From positions 1 through 36,716 of the forward strand of contig CAIPLT010000080.1 of assembly GCA_903865935.1 (NCBI GenBank): a stretch of DNA of 36,716 nt, written 5' to 3'. The stretch's first letter is position 1. Every line of letters begins with the position of its first letter. Source of the DNA: Caldifarciminota bacterium. Lineage in GTDB: Bacteria; Hydrothermota; Tepidihabitantia; Tepidihabitantales; CAIPLT01. Made by a program: the position numbers and the translations under genes. Positions 1 to 8,199 of the stretch are shown piece after piece. The notes under the pieces are model-generated. The model made no database searches. It saw only the letters and a list, made by a program, of their open reading frames with translations, and had not been told where the DNA came from.

Positions 1-27
1 CCCCTCAGAGCATTAAGGAGCAAGACC

Positions 28-189
28 ATGAAAATCGAGATAAACTCAAATAAAGGCAAAATGTCTTTAGAAGTAGCGGACGAAGAGATAAAAAAGAGCG
101 GTGAGAAGATTGCTGAATTCCTGCAAAAGAAGCTGGGTCTTAAAAAAGCCAAAGACCTGGTCAAACCCAATACACCCAATAATAAATAG
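28..189 (+). CDS. small hypothetical protein, 53 aa
   Basis: A short lysine-rich ORF (starts MKIEINSNKG, ends PNTPNNK) opens 7 nt after AAGGAG (15-20), a good SD. The middle (EEIKKSGEKIAEFLQKKLGLKKAKDL) reads as an amphipathic helix. It lies 37 nt before the next plus-strand gene, which also has its own SD, so the two are probably co-transcribed. I do not recognise a family. Its size and position suggest an accessory or phage/plasmid-like cassette, but that is inference. The ORF is real on the strength of SD, codon usage and operon position; the function is unknown. Confidence 0.6.
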   Translation: MKIEINSNKGKMSLEVADEEIKKSGEKIAEFLQKKLGLKKAKDLVKPNTPNNK

Positions 190-226
190 TCTTTCCTGAC
201 TAATAAGTCAAGACAAGGAGTAAAAC

Positions 227-793
227 ATGCATGCGTTATTATACGTATTATGTCCAAAAGATGGTCTGGATGATAGCAAATCAGCCAGAAACCATGTATT
301 TCATTGGTTATCGGATAACGGATTTACTGAAAACACTGGTCTGTTTCAGCATTATTATGCTGACTGGTTTGTGATCGGAGGACGGTGGTCCGGTGAGTTA
401 ACCGCAAACCAGCTGGACCAGGAGAAACTGACCGAGTTAAATAAGGAGTTCAATGATAAGCACGGCTTCTGGATCAATAAAGATATCACCGAAGAGATAC
501 GCCAAAAACAATACCGTGAAATAACCCAAAAGTATTTCCCTGACTATCAGGGAATACCCTGGGCTTTCCGGGACTCATACCAGGAACAAGGTTATGAAGA
601 CGATGCGCAAATCGTAAACCGGCTGCTCTACGAGCGAATCATCAAAGACCATCTTTTAGACCAAATCAGTCAGGAAAAGCTCTGGAATGGCGGAGCAGTT
701 ATTGCCACTGATATGCAGGATAATAAAGATCCAGTAACTCCTGATAGATTTATCGGGAATTATTGGATCGTAGTGGTTGACTTTCATTTTTAA
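227..793 (+). CDS. hypothetical protein, 188 aa, GGRW motif
   Basis: Soluble protein of unknown function, no signal peptide or membrane segment. The start follows CAAGGAG with about 6 nt spacing. The N-terminus (MHALLYVLCP) looks like a beta strand. A distinctive aromatic patch at residues 44-57 reads YYADWFVIGGRWSG, and the C-terminus (NYWIVVVDFHF) again looks like a beta strand, so the chain may form one alpha/beta domain with a charged helical middle (residues 65-145). It is 37 nt downstream of the 53-aa gene and 16 nt upstream of the 425-aa gene, so the three look like one operon. GGRW-containing small proteins of unknown function occur in phage and plasmid settings as far as I recall, but I cannot name the family. 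Confidence 0.75.
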   Translation: MHALLYVLCPKDGLDDSKSARNHVFHWLSDNGFTENTGLFQHYYADWFVIGGRWSGELTANQLDQEKLTELNKEFNDKHGFWINKDITEEIRQKQYREITQKYFPDYQGIPWAFRDSYQEQGYEDDAQIVNRLLYERIIKDHLLDQISQEKLWNGGAVIATDMQDNKDPVTPDRFIGNYWIVVVDFHF

Positions 794-809
794 AAGATAG
801 GAGTAAAAT

Positions 810-2087
810 ATGGAAACAGCAGTACAAGAAAAAACAAATACACTGCCAATGCTCGTTACTCAACCACCGATTGAGCAATTTGAGCTGAAACCAATAAATT
901 TGGTTGATAAAATCATTGATGCGCTATCCAAGAATCAACATTACCTGTCATATCACCTGATGCGTAAATTAACCGTCGAAGAATATAAAAACCTACCAGA
1001 CATATCACTTTACCAGCAATCCGGTGACTATGCCTGGGAGGTGAAGCTTTGCAACTTAATCTTAGAACGTAATGTATTCACATCCGGGATTGTTCAGGCA
1101 ATGGACAGTAAGAACGAAGATCCAATACTATTTGGATTTGAGGATAAACAAACCTACGTATTACTATCAATTAAGAGCTATAAGCCCACTGATATTATCA
1201 AGAACTTCTTTTACTCAGAAGAACGGGAGAGATGTCATTTTGGACGGCCTTATGCAGGTGGACATCAAGTAAAAGGACATGGCAGACGTATCAGCTTTGA
1301 TAAAGACACGCTCTATTCTTACGGACAGGATATCGCGCACCGAACTATAAATGGGTTTATAATAAACGGAGATGTATCCTCACCAACGACTAATGGTGAC
1401 ATTAACTACTCATTCCACGTTGCTCCGCTTGGTACACCAATTATCCCTTTCAGTGTATTAGAGCAAGCTGAAATTAAAGATTTCGACAAACTCGAATTAA
1501 TCCAGGGTTCTGCGGATTGGTACGAAGAAACGAAAGATTCAAAAGGTGAGACCAAACATCTTCACCACCTCGGCGAATCGGTTTTCAAATATGGCGACCG
1601 CTACTTTTTAAGCACACTCGAAGCGCGAAGGTTCCGTCAACATTACTACCTGCTCGAATTAAAACAGCCGGTGCGCTCAATAGAAGAAGCAAGGCAGTCG
1701 GCATCCGGCCTGAATAATGAGCAGTGGCTTCAATACAAAGCAGGACTGATCAAACGTCAGGGCGAGTATCTTTTCATTCCAGTCAATATCCGGGACTATG
1801 TCGGAAAAACACTGTTTAAAGTGAAGGATTACTTAGAAAAGAATAGCTTCAACAAAACACCTGAAAGAATAACCGGTAAACCGATACTCGACTTAGGTGA
1901 TATCTTCAAACAGCCACACGGAAACCCTCATTTTCCGCGAGACCTGATCCGCTTGTCCGGCGATGTGTTTGTCCGAGGCACAGTAAGACATACGGAGCAT
2001 GGAATGCTGCGGCTTGGAGCACAGTGGCATCTGGCGCAACTCAATTATATCAAGCGGGCATATCAACCGAATGGACGAGTTGATTGA
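810..2087 (+). CDS. hypothetical protein, 425 aa
   Basis: Third gene of the 5' cassette, starting after TAGGAG (SD) and 16 nt after the previous stop. No signal peptide and no hydrophobic segment are visible, so it is probably cytoplasmic. Recognisable stretches are a Gly/His-rich patch around residues 145-162 (GRPYAGGHQVKGHGRR), HHLGESVFKYGDRYFLSTLEARRFR in the middle, and a C-terminal VRGTVRHTEHGMLRLGAQWH, whose His/Arg density could mark a nucleotide, metal or nucleic-acid site. I cannot assign a family. The ORF is certain from length, codon usage and SD. A hairpin follows the stop at 2118-2140. The three neighbours lack household homologues, which suggests an accessory module. Confidence 0.8.
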   Translation: METAVQEKTNTLPMLVTQPPIEQFELKPINLVDKIIDALSKNQHYLSYHLMRKLTVEEYKNLPDISLYQQSGDYAWEVKLCNLILERNVFTSGIVQAMDSKNEDPILFGFEDKQTYVLLSIKSYKPTDIIKNFFYSEERERCHFGRPYAGGHQVKGHGRRISFDKDTLYSYGQDIAHRTINGFIINGDVSSPTTNGDINYSFHVAPLGTPIIPFSVLEQAEIKDFDKLELIQGSADWYEETKDSKGETKHLHHLGESVFKYGDRYFLSTLEARRFRQHYYLLELKQPVRSIEEARQSASGLNNEQWLQYKAGLIKRQGEYLFIPVNIRDYVGKTLFKVKDYLEKNSFNKTPERITGKPILDLGDIFKQPHGNPHFPRDLIRLSGDVFVRGTVRHTEHGMLRLGAQWHLAQLNYIKRAYQPNGRVD

Positions 2088-2117
2088 TATTTCATCACTA
2101 ATTAACTCATTTTATAT

Positions 2118-2140
2118 CGGGGAGATTTAAAGTCTCCCCG
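2118..2140 (+). terminator. hairpin after the 5' three-gene cassette
   Basis: CGGGGAGA (2118-2125) pairs perfectly with TCTCCCCG (2133-2140) around a 7-nt loop TTTAAAG. It sits 31 nt after the 425-aa gene's stop. The downstream tail GTTAAATTTA is only moderately T-rich, so it is a plausible rather than classical intrinsic terminator. Confidence 0.55.
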
Positions 2141-2520
2141 GTTAAATTTAAGAGGAGTTTAAGAATCAAAAATAACCCTAATATGTGGTTTTCGGAGGGA
2201 TAAAACGGGTCAACGCCATCAAGATGAGTGTCATTGACGCCTCTGGTTTATGTATGCAAACGCCATGGGAGAAACGAAAACTCGCCATATTTATTTTTTT
2301 TGATTTTACTTTACAATAGTGGACAAAGATAGTTTTTACATAACAAATGAGGTATAAATGAAATTTTATTAAATAGCTGATATAACCAAAATATGCAAGT
2401 TGAGTCAAAAAACAATAAGGGAACAGATTAAAACCAGGTATATTGTTGTAAAGCGCATGGTGCATCAATTATAGACTGAGAAAACGAATTTGCAAAATTG
2501 ATACAATCTCAGTGGTTAAC
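2141..2520. other. intergenic region, no gene supported
   Basis: About 380 bp of mostly AT-rich sequence between the 5' cassette and the PdxA-like gene. Facing ACTGAGA (about 2475) and TCTCAGT (about 2508) just beyond the pdxA stop could form a weak long-loop hairpin that ends the minus-strand gene. A minus-strand ORF of 96 codons exists here, but it lacks an SD and reads as unlikely protein. I see no RNA gene. Confidence 0.4.
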
Positions 2521-3468
2521 TTAATTCTCTGTTAATTTCTGACAGAGGCGAATTGCATTGAGCATCGCATCTGTGTTAGCAATACCCTTCTTACTAGCAA
2601 TGTCAAATGCGACACCGTGTAAAGGAGCGGTGCGAACAAAAGGTAAGCCTAGTGTCATATTTACACCTGCGCCTCGTGAAAGGAGTTTTACTGGAACTAT
2701 TCCTTGGTCGTGGTACATTGCGATATAAGCGTCAAAGCGAGGGGGTAGAGAGGTGTGAGAAGAGAAGAATGAAATTGAATCAGCAGGGATAGGTCCTTCA
2801 GCAGAAATGCCTGATTTTCGTGCTTGTTTTATTGCCTTAAGGATTTTATCTTCAGCACCACAACTGAATTCAAATGCGTGAGGGTTTAATGCGAAGACAC
2901 CAATCTTAGGTTTTCGTTTCTTCTCATATCGAATAAAGTAATCATTTAATAGTTTAATCTTTTCTAAAACATTTTGTTCGGTAACGAGTTTAGTGACTTC
3001 TTTTAATGGATGATGGATTGTAACAAGAATGATTTTTAGTTCCTCTGACCAGGCAAGCATCCCATATTTTTTCACGCCAAATTCGGTGGCAAAATACTCG
3101 GTCTGACCAGCATAAGGAAATCCTGCCATTGCCAAAGCGGTTTTGGATACTGGTGCTGTAACAATGCCTTTGATTTTTCCAGTCTTTAGTAAATGTGATG
3201 CTAAATTTAGTTGTAAAAACGCTGCAATACCACATTGTTTCTGAGGTTTGCCATATTCATATCTAAAGTCACCAAAGGCATCGATGATATTAAATTTTGC
3301 AAGGCTAAAGCCTCGCCCTACATATTTACGTTGCAGGTTTTCTAAAAGTTTATGATTTCCAATTAAAAGGAGATTGCCACCGTATGCGCGCAATGACGAA
3401 GTGGATAGTGCTTTAAGAACTATTTCAGAACCGATTCCTGAAGGGTCTCCGATAGTAATACCTATCAT
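2521..3468 (-). CDS. pdxA: PdxA-like 4-phosphohydroxy-L-threonine dehydrogenase
   Basis: NAD-dependent dehydrogenase of the PdxA family, which oxidises and decarboxylates 4-phosphohydroxy-L-threonine in the DXP-dependent branch of vitamin B6 synthesis. The N-terminus GITIGDPSGIGSEI is the family hallmark. Expected metal-ligand histidines are present at about H152/H153 (TIHHPLK), H197 (NPHAFE) and H253 (MYHDQG). The length of 315 aa is a little under the usual 325-330. Several normally invariant spots differ: the AGHTE loop is AGQTE (residues 120-124), NPHAGE is NPHAFE, and the VDHGTA segment is PLHGVA. It follows an ABC transporter operon on the same strand after a 141-bp AT-rich gap and has no B6 neighbours. 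It may be a true PdxA or a PdxA2-like paralogue with another phosphorylated substrate. Confidence 0.85.
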   Translation of the reverse strand: MIGITIGDPSGIGSEIVLKALSTSSLRAYGGNLLLIGNHKLLENLQRKYVGRGFSLAKFNIIDAFGDFRYEYGKPQKQCGIAAFLQLNLASHLLKTGKIKGIVTAPVSKTALAMAGFPYAGQTEYFATEFGVKKYGMLAWSEELKIILVTIHHPLKEVTKLVTEQNVLEKIKLLNDYFIRYEKKRKPKIGVFALNPHAFEFSCGAEDKILKAIKQARKSGISAEGPIPADSISFFSSHTSLPPRFDAYIAMYHDQGIVPVKLLSRGAGVNMTLGLPFVRTAPLHGVAFDIASKKGIANTDAMLNAIRLCQKLTEN

Positions 3469-3477
3469 ATATTATGA

Positions 3478-3603
3478 AAAATCCTAAATCCTAATTTCTA
3501 ATTCCTAATAAAATATCCAATGTCAAAGTTCATTTCAATTTTTTTTTGATTTGTTATTTGAAATTTCATTAGAGATTTGTAATTAGATATTAGACATTTA
3601 TAT
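3478..3603. repeat. AT-rich degenerate intergenic repeat
   Basis: The gap between the permease and pdxA genes is built of short degenerate phrases: TCCTAAA/TCCTAAT/TTCTAAT units at 3481-3510, then ATTTGTTATTTGAAATTTC-like and TAATTAGATATTAGA-like phrases. A similar phrase recurs near 15116-15150 (TTGGTAATTGGTCATTGA). It codes for nothing obvious. Confidence 0.4.
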
Positions 3604-3609
3604 TTGATA

Positions 3610-4455
3610 TTAGTAATGTGATATTGTTCCAGTGCGTCGGGTGCGCTGGTCAATAATTTCAAAGATAATTATGCCAAAAGTCACCCAGGCAATTCCTAAT
3701 AAAGCAAGACGGAAAAATGACGTGGCAACGGAAAAACCCATATTTTCACCCATCAGAAAATGACGCACGGTCATTATACCATAAGTGGTGGGAATGAACA
3801 TAGCTGCTTTGCGTAGAAATAATGGTAAAACCGCAAGCGGATATGCGATTGGTGTTATAATCATCATTATTCCGGATAATGCTTCAGAGACCAACTGTCC
3901 TTGTTTGAGTACCAGGGTTACACTTGCAATCATCATCCCTAAACCGTAAAGTGCAATGAGCATAACCGCAACAACTAATAAAGAAGGCAAGATACCAGCC
4001 GGATTGATTGTTAATTTGAATATTAAATTTATCACTAATAGTTGCACTGAAATCATCAATCCCTGATGCAAGGTTGAGTGAGCCGCCATACCCATTGCAA
4101 AAACCCAGCGCGGCACCGGTGCGGCAAAAACCGATTCCAGTGTGCCCCAGTATTGTTCTTTTCTTAAAGAAAACCCCATTGCCCACAATGCCATATTGAG
4201 AAATCCGATAAAAACATATCCTAAAGTAACAAAGGTAATTATATCACCAGAACCGACCAAACCCTGTAAGGTTTTAGAATTCCTGCCGCCAACTAAGGCA
4301 ATACCGTATAATAAATAAGGCAAGGCATAAACCAAGGGGTCAATTAAGCCGCGGATAAAATCAGGTTTATACGTTAACTCGACTTTCCATTCTTTGATAT
4401 TCTCAGCCCAAACCGCTCGGGCATAATGTTTCATCTGTTTTATAAACTGTTTCAT
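3610..4455 (-). CDS. ABC-2 type transporter permease (second subunit)
   Basis: Integral membrane subunit of an ABC-2 exporter. The 281 residues show about six hydrophobic segments, including LVDPLVYALPYLLYGIALVG-type N-terminal helices, GILPSLLVVAVMLIALYGLG and a C-terminal LALLGIAWVTFGIIIFEII helix. The motif KEQYWGTLESVFAAPVPRW (about residues 98-116) is the conserved cytoplasmic ABC-2 segment contacting the ATPase. It starts 1 nt after the stop of the other permease and is clearly its paralogue: both share a GALVGG-like loop, the EEQ/ETYWGTLE motif and a C-terminal RRTGTISHY / RQAGTISQY ending. The two probably form a heterodimer with the ATPase encoded upstream. Substrate unknown. Confidence 0.88.
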   Translation of the reverse strand: MKQFIKQMKHYARAVWAENIKEWKVELTYKPDFIRGLIDPLVYALPYLLYGIALVGGRNSKTLQGLVGSGDIITFVTLGYVFIGFLNMALWAMGFSLRKEQYWGTLESVFAAPVPRWVFAMGMAAHSTLHQGLMISVQLLVINLIFKLTINPAGILPSLLVVAVMLIALYGLGMMIASVTLVLKQGQLVSEALSGIMMIITPIAYPLAVLPLFLRKAAMFIPTTYGIMTVRHFLMGENMGFSVATSFFRLALLGIAWVTFGIIIFEIIDQRTRRTGTISHY

Positions 4456-4456
4456 A

Positions 4457-5284
4457 TTAATATTGCGATATCGTTCCGGCTTGTCTGGTCTTTCGCTCTA
4501 AATATTGGAATAGTAAATAACCGCCTATAATTAATACAATATCCATGCCAATAAGGATAAGCATCGTTTGCCAGAGATTTACAATATGTTTGTTCAAGAG
4601 AATTATGCCGCGAATTGCGACCAAAGCATAGGTCAATGGTATCAATGCGGACAGCGTCTTTGTTATCGAACTTACTTCAACCGGATAACGAATTGGGGAG
4701 AAAAGATAAAAGACCCATTCTAAGCTATGAACATAACCATGCACTTCTTTTATCAGCAAAGTAAATCCGGCAAAGGCAATGGCAAATCCGTAAAATCCTA
4801 TTAACAATAATAAGACAATGACCATGACCGGGAAGATTTTGGCAAGAGTTAAATTAACGCCTAAAAAGAAGGTAGCGATTAATGCTTGGATTGTCACATT
4901 TGCTGAGGCAAGGATAAACTCAGCCAAGGTTTTTCCCAAGAGCACAACAACTGGGTTTGTTGGGGATGCGATGATATATTCTAACGTACCCCAATAAGTC
5001 TCTTCCCGCAATGAATTTCCTACACCCCACAATCCAGAGAAGATATAGGTCGAGACCATGGTGCCGATTAATATAAATGGTAAAAAGTTAGCCGAACCGG
5101 TCAAAGCTTTAAACGATGCACTTGACATACCGCCAACTAACGCCTTGCCTTGAAAAACAAATGGTAGAAGCCAAAGTAACGGAGCGATTCCCCAGAAGAC
5201 TAAAAAAATTGGATATGAGAGTGCAATATCAATCGTCTTTTTATTTTCAGCCAAAATAATTTTAAGGTTGTTTTTGAAAGTCAT
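4457..5284 (-). CDS. ABC-2 type transporter permease (first subunit)
   Basis: Membrane subunit of the same ABC-2 exporter, 275 aa with about six hydrophobic stretches (for example LVFWGIAPLLWLLPFVF at the N-terminus and TMLILIGMDIVLIIGGYLLF near the C-terminus). The cytoplasmic motif REETYWGTLEYIIASPTNPV is the ABC-2 conserved segment. It starts 3 nt after the ATPase gene stop, and the next permease follows after 1 nt, so translation is likely coupled. It is a paralogue of its downstream neighbour. With a glycosyltransferase at the head of the operon, export of a glycan or glycolipid is an attractive but unproven role. Confidence 0.88.
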   Translation of the reverse strand: MTFKNNLKIILAENKKTIDIALSYPIFLVFWGIAPLLWLLPFVFQGKALVGGMSSASFKALTGSANFLPFILIGTMVSTYIFSGLWGVGNSLREETYWGTLEYIIASPTNPVVVLLGKTLAEFILASANVTIQALIATFFLGVNLTLAKIFPVMVIVLLLLIGFYGFAIAFAGFTLLIKEVHGYVHSLEWVFYLFSPIRYPVEVSSITKTLSALIPLTYALVAIRGIILLNKHIVNLWQTMLILIGMDIVLIIGGYLLFQYLERKTRQAGTISQY

Positions 5285-5287
5285 TTT

Positions 5288-6307
5288 CTAATCTTTAGTG
5301 GCAGGTCTTTCTTCGGCAGTGTCTTCGCTCAATCGAGTGCCGGTAACATAAATAAATACATCTTCCAGGGTTGGTTGCTCAACATTTATCCCTAAGATTT
5401 TTCCCTGTTTTCGCACTAATTCAATCGTATCCGATAGAATCGGTTCAGCCCGGGGCAGGATAATTTTAATGTTCGTGACATGGTCCACTGAATTAGCGGT
5501 TGTTTTTTCAACGGAGTTCAATGATTGCAGTTGTTTCAGCAGTTCGTCACAGTTCTGTATCCCGGAACAGCGCAATTCAAGAACTTCAGTGTGGGGCAAG
5601 TCGCGTTTATACTCATAGGGCGTTTTGACATCAACGATTTTACCCCGATTGATAAAGGCAATCCTTTCACACAACTCGTCTGCTTCGTCCATGTAGTGAG
5701 TGGTCAGAAGAATTGTTTTCTTTTGTTCCTTATTTAAAGAGTTCTTTATGAAATTACGCAAGAATCTGGAGAATTGCGGGTCAAGCCCAAGCGTCGGCTC
5801 GTCGAGCAGTAATACTTTGGGGTCATGAAGTAAAGCACGGGCTAAAGAAATTTTCTGTTTCATGCCCGACGAATATTTTTCAATCCGTTCGTTTTGGACA
5901 TCCTTGAGGTCTAAAAGTTCCATCAGATACTCAATTCTCATATCGCGTTCTTTGCCGTCTAATCCATAAAGGGCAGCAAAGAATTTAAGATTGTCCCGAC
6001 CCGAAAGTTTCCAGTAAAGAGTCCGTTCGCCCGAAGTAACCAGTCCGATTTGTCTTCGGCAATAGAGCGAGTTGCTGTAGATATCTTTACCCATAATCTT
6101 GATTGTACCTTCATCCTGTATTAAAAGGGTCGCAAGACAACGTACTAAAGTTGTTTTTCCTGCTCCATTGGGTCCTAATAGACCGAAAAGTTCGCCTTCC
6201 TCAATATCAAAAGTTGCTTTATCGACCGCGAAGATATCCCGTTTCTTGAGTCTGCGTCCGCGTCTGAATTTCTTGACAACATCTTTAACTTCGATTGCAA
6301 CGCTCAT
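5288..6307 (-). CDS. ABC transporter ATP-binding protein (DrrA/NatA-like)
   Basis: ATPase subunit of the two-permease exporter encoded just downstream. Walker A is GPNGAGKTT (45-53), the ABC signature YSSGMKQK (145-152), Walker B VLLLDE (165-170), and the H-loop histidine is at about 204 (LLTTHYMDEADE). The sequence SGERTLYWKLSGRDNL around the Q-loop is typical of the DrrA/NatA-like ABC-2 branch. The C-terminal 100 residues resemble the extra domain of that branch and end in VEQPTLEDVFIYVTG. The start ATG overlaps the glycosyltransferase stop (ATGA), implying coupling. The length of 339 aa is normal. Daunorubicin-type naming in databases reflects the fold and says little about substrate. Confidence 0.93.
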   Translation of the reverse strand: MSVAIEVKDVVKKFRRGRRLKKRDIFAVDKATFDIEEGELFGLLGPNGAGKTTLVRCLATLLIQDEGTIKIMGKDIYSNSLYCRRQIGLVTSGERTLYWKLSGRDNLKFFAALYGLDGKERDMRIEYLMELLDLKDVQNERIEKYSSGMKQKISLARALLHDPKVLLLDEPTLGLDPQFSRFLRNFIKNSLNKEQKKTILLTTHYMDEADELCERIAFINRGKIVDVKTPYEYKRDLPHTEVLELRCSGIQNCDELLKQLQSLNSVEKTTANSVDHVTNIKIILPRAEPILSDTIELVRKQGKILGINVEQPTLEDVFIYVTGTRLSEDTAEERPATKD

Positions 6308-7407
6308 TTATTTATTGTCCTTTCGATAATTTTTATAGTTTCCTTTGCACAATTATCCCAACTAAAATTCTTTGCCCATTCAAGCCCGGCTTCTGCCATC
6401 TGTCGGTTAAGATTTTTATCGTCTAACAGCAATTCAATCTTGTGAGCAAGCTGTTCAATATTGCCGTAATCATATAGAAAACCAGTCTTTTGGTCAAGTA
6501 CCGCATCTCTTAGACCGGGCGAGTTTGCAGCGACAACCGGTATTCCGCACGCATTGGCTTCAATTATAATCATTCCCCATCCTTCTTTGATTGAGTTCTC
6601 AACTAATAAAGTCGCTTTCTGATAATAGTTCAGTTTTTCCTGTTCGGAAATATATCCGGTGAATGTAACATAATCATCAATTGTTAATTTCTTGGCTAAA
6701 TCTTTTAGTCTTGGTAAATCGTCACCATCACCGATAATTAAAACTTTAAAATCTTTCCGCTTACCTACTAACATCTGAGTTGCCCAAAGTAGATGGTCAA
6801 CCGATTTATACCGTTTTAATCGACCAGCGTGAATAATCAAATTGGGTTCTTTTACTTTAGAATCAGGTTTAAAGTAATTTAAATCAACCCCGGGTGGAAT
6901 TACTACGATTTTTTCAGGTTTGACACCCATTTTTATTACATCCTGTTTTGTGCTCGGTGACAAAGCAGCAAAATTATTATTTTTGTAACACCAGGGGATT
7001 AAACTTTCAGTCAAATAAACATAACTGGCAAAAGGTATCGAAGTTTCAGAAAAGATACTTTTACGGAATAGATGCATCAGTAATGCTAATACCGGCTTTT
7101 TAGTAAGCCACGGACTGTAGAAAGGTATCTTATTTAAATCGTCAATTACAATATCGTAATTACCTTCTTCAAGATAATGGGGAAGTTCCCGATAAACGGA
7201 GAAGTTGAAAGTATTCTTTTCGCCGATACGGATAATGTGAATACCATCAATATCTTCTTTATCCGGCGCACCTTTAAAACTGACGGCAAGCTGAGTGACC
7301 GAGTGTCCCATCTGCACAATGCGTTTGAAAATCTCTTGAAAATAAATTTCTGCGCCGCCAGCTAATGGGTTTTTAATGCAGCGCCAGTTGTTTACGAAAA
7401 TTTTCAT
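6304..7407 (-). CDS. GT4-type glycosyltransferase
   Basis: Retaining GT-B glycosyltransferase, group 1/GT4 family. The N-terminal acceptor half has the usual Gly-rich start (NPLAGGAEIYFQEIF). The C-terminal donor half has LIIHAGRLKRYKSVDHLL and the nucleotide-sugar-binding EX7E-type motif EGWGMIIIEANACGIPVV. It heads an operon with the ABC exporter and overlaps the ATPase start by 4 nt. The ORF can be extended to an ATG at 7419, but that ATG lies inside the -10 box TATGAT (7415-7420). I therefore start at 7407, which gives MKIFVNNW and lies 7 nt after the -10, so the message is probably leaderless. There is no SD. Donor and acceptor are unknown. Confidence 0.9.
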   Translation of the reverse strand: MKIFVNNWRCIKNPLAGGAEIYFQEIFKRIVQMGHSVTQLAVSFKGAPDKEDIDGIHIIRIGEKNTFNFSVYRELPHYLEEGNYDIVIDDLNKIPFYSPWLTKKPVLALLMHLFRKSIFSETSIPFASYVYLTESLIPWCYKNNNFAALSPSTKQDVIKMGVKPEKIVVIPPGVDLNYFKPDSKVKEPNLIIHAGRLKRYKSVDHLLWATQMLVGKRKDFKVLIIGDGDDLPRLKDLAKKLTIDDYVTFTGYISEQEKLNYYQKATLLVENSIKEGWGMIIIEANACGIPVVAANSPGLRDAVLDQKTGFLYDYGNIEQLAHKIELLLDDKNLNRQMAEAGLEWAKNFSWDNCAKETIKIIERTINK

Positions 7408-7414
7408 GAATAAT

Positions 7415-7443
7415 ATCATAGTTTAAAATATTATAAACGTCAA
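7415..7443 (-). promoter_or_regulatory. sigma70-type promoter of the glycosyltransferase/ABC operon
   Basis: On the minus strand TTGACG (7438-7443) is followed by a 17-nt spacer and TATGAT (7415-7420). The -10 box ends 7 nt before the ATG at 7407, so transcription should start at or next to the start codon. This predicts a leaderless mRNA and fits the absence of an SD. Confidence 0.65.
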
Positions 7444-7508
7444 CCCCGCACCTATTTTTGCTATGTTATTATTCAAAAATATCTGCATGGACAATATTGT
7501 ATGACATA

Positions 7509-7537
7509 TTGACAATCATTTTAGCGAGTTATATTAT
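7509..7537 (+). promoter_or_regulatory. sigma70-type promoter of the duplicated lipoprotein gene
   Basis: TTGACA (7509-7514), a 17-nt spacer, then TATTAT (7532-7537). The GTG at 7543 is only 5 nt further and the ATG at 7552 is 14 nt further, so the leader is very short or absent. Confidence 0.65.
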
Positions 7538-7542
7538 TACTG

Positions 7543-8199
7543 GTGGAAGAAATGGCTGTATGGAGAAGTTCATACATAAGAATCATTGTTGTTATATTTG
7601 TATTGCTGTTTTCCACATCCTGTATTAAGTTTTATAAGCATCAACCATCAGATAAGGAAATAATGCAGGCAACAAATCAGTTTGATTCAACATATAGTTT
7701 AAGATATCGCAGGGCTTATTATCAGGGGATACAAGAAGCCAAGAACGAAATCAAAGAATCAAAAATGACAATCTATATTGCTGGATTAATACCACCACAA
7801 TCGAATAACATTGATAAAGAGACCGATTTGCCAATGAAAATAATTGCCGGTTGTATGATAACCGATTCAATCGATGGGTTAGCGCAAGGGCATAACGATG
7901 TAATCGGAAAATACCTGATATCAGACGAAGAAATGAGAGCGACCAGTCATCTTGAACCAGATATATCTATAGTTTATCGAAAGGCATATTATCGAGGGAT
8001 GCAGGAAGCATATACTGAAATAAAAAGTAATAAAATAACAAGATATGTTCTCGGGGAAGGTGATTGGGGAGATATTGATAAAGAAACAGGTGTTCCGATA
8101 AAAGTTATTGCGGGATGTATTGTATCAGATTCAATTATCGGCAGAGCTGATGGACATAATTATATAATAAGAAAGTATCTTAAACACGAGATTAGGTGA
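7543..8199 (+). CDS. lipoprotein with tandem internal duplication
   Basis: Predicted lipoprotein of unknown function, 218 aa. A basic N-terminus and hydrophobic helix (IIVVIFVLLFSTSC) end at C27, a plausible lipidation cysteine although the lipobox is not canonical. The mature part is two copies of one unit of about 80 residues. Each runs Y-R-x-AYY-x-G-x-QEA-x-x-E-I-K, then a short linker, then IDKETxxPxKxIAGCxxxDSI, ending GHNxxIxKYL. Each unit has one conserved Cys in IAGC, which could pair between units or bind a metal. The start may be GTG 7543 or ATG 7552; both keep the signal peptide. It overlaps the methyltransferase start by one base (TGATG), so the two are coupled. I do not recognise the family. 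Confidence 0.8.
   Translation: MEEMAVWRSSYIRIIVVIFVLLFSTSCIKFYKHQPSDKEIMQATNQFDSTYSLRYRRAYYQGIQEAKNEIKESKMTIYIAGLIPPQSNNIDKETDLPMKIIAGCMITDSIDGLAQGHNDVIGKYLISDEEMRATSHLEPDISIVYRKAYYRGMQEAYTEIKSNKITRYVLGEGDWGDIDKETGVPIKVIAGCIVSDSIIGRADGHNYIIRKYLKHEIR

Noticed and set aside
2178-2468. Minus-strand ORF of 96 codons in the first large intergenic gap
   Set aside because: No SD, no family, aromatic-rich random-looking sequence, and it sits in AT-rich DNA behind the pdxA stop.
7407-7419. Upstream ATG at 7419 as start of the glycosyltransferase
   Set aside because: It lies inside the -10 box TATGAT; the ATG at 7407 gives the usual family N-terminus.
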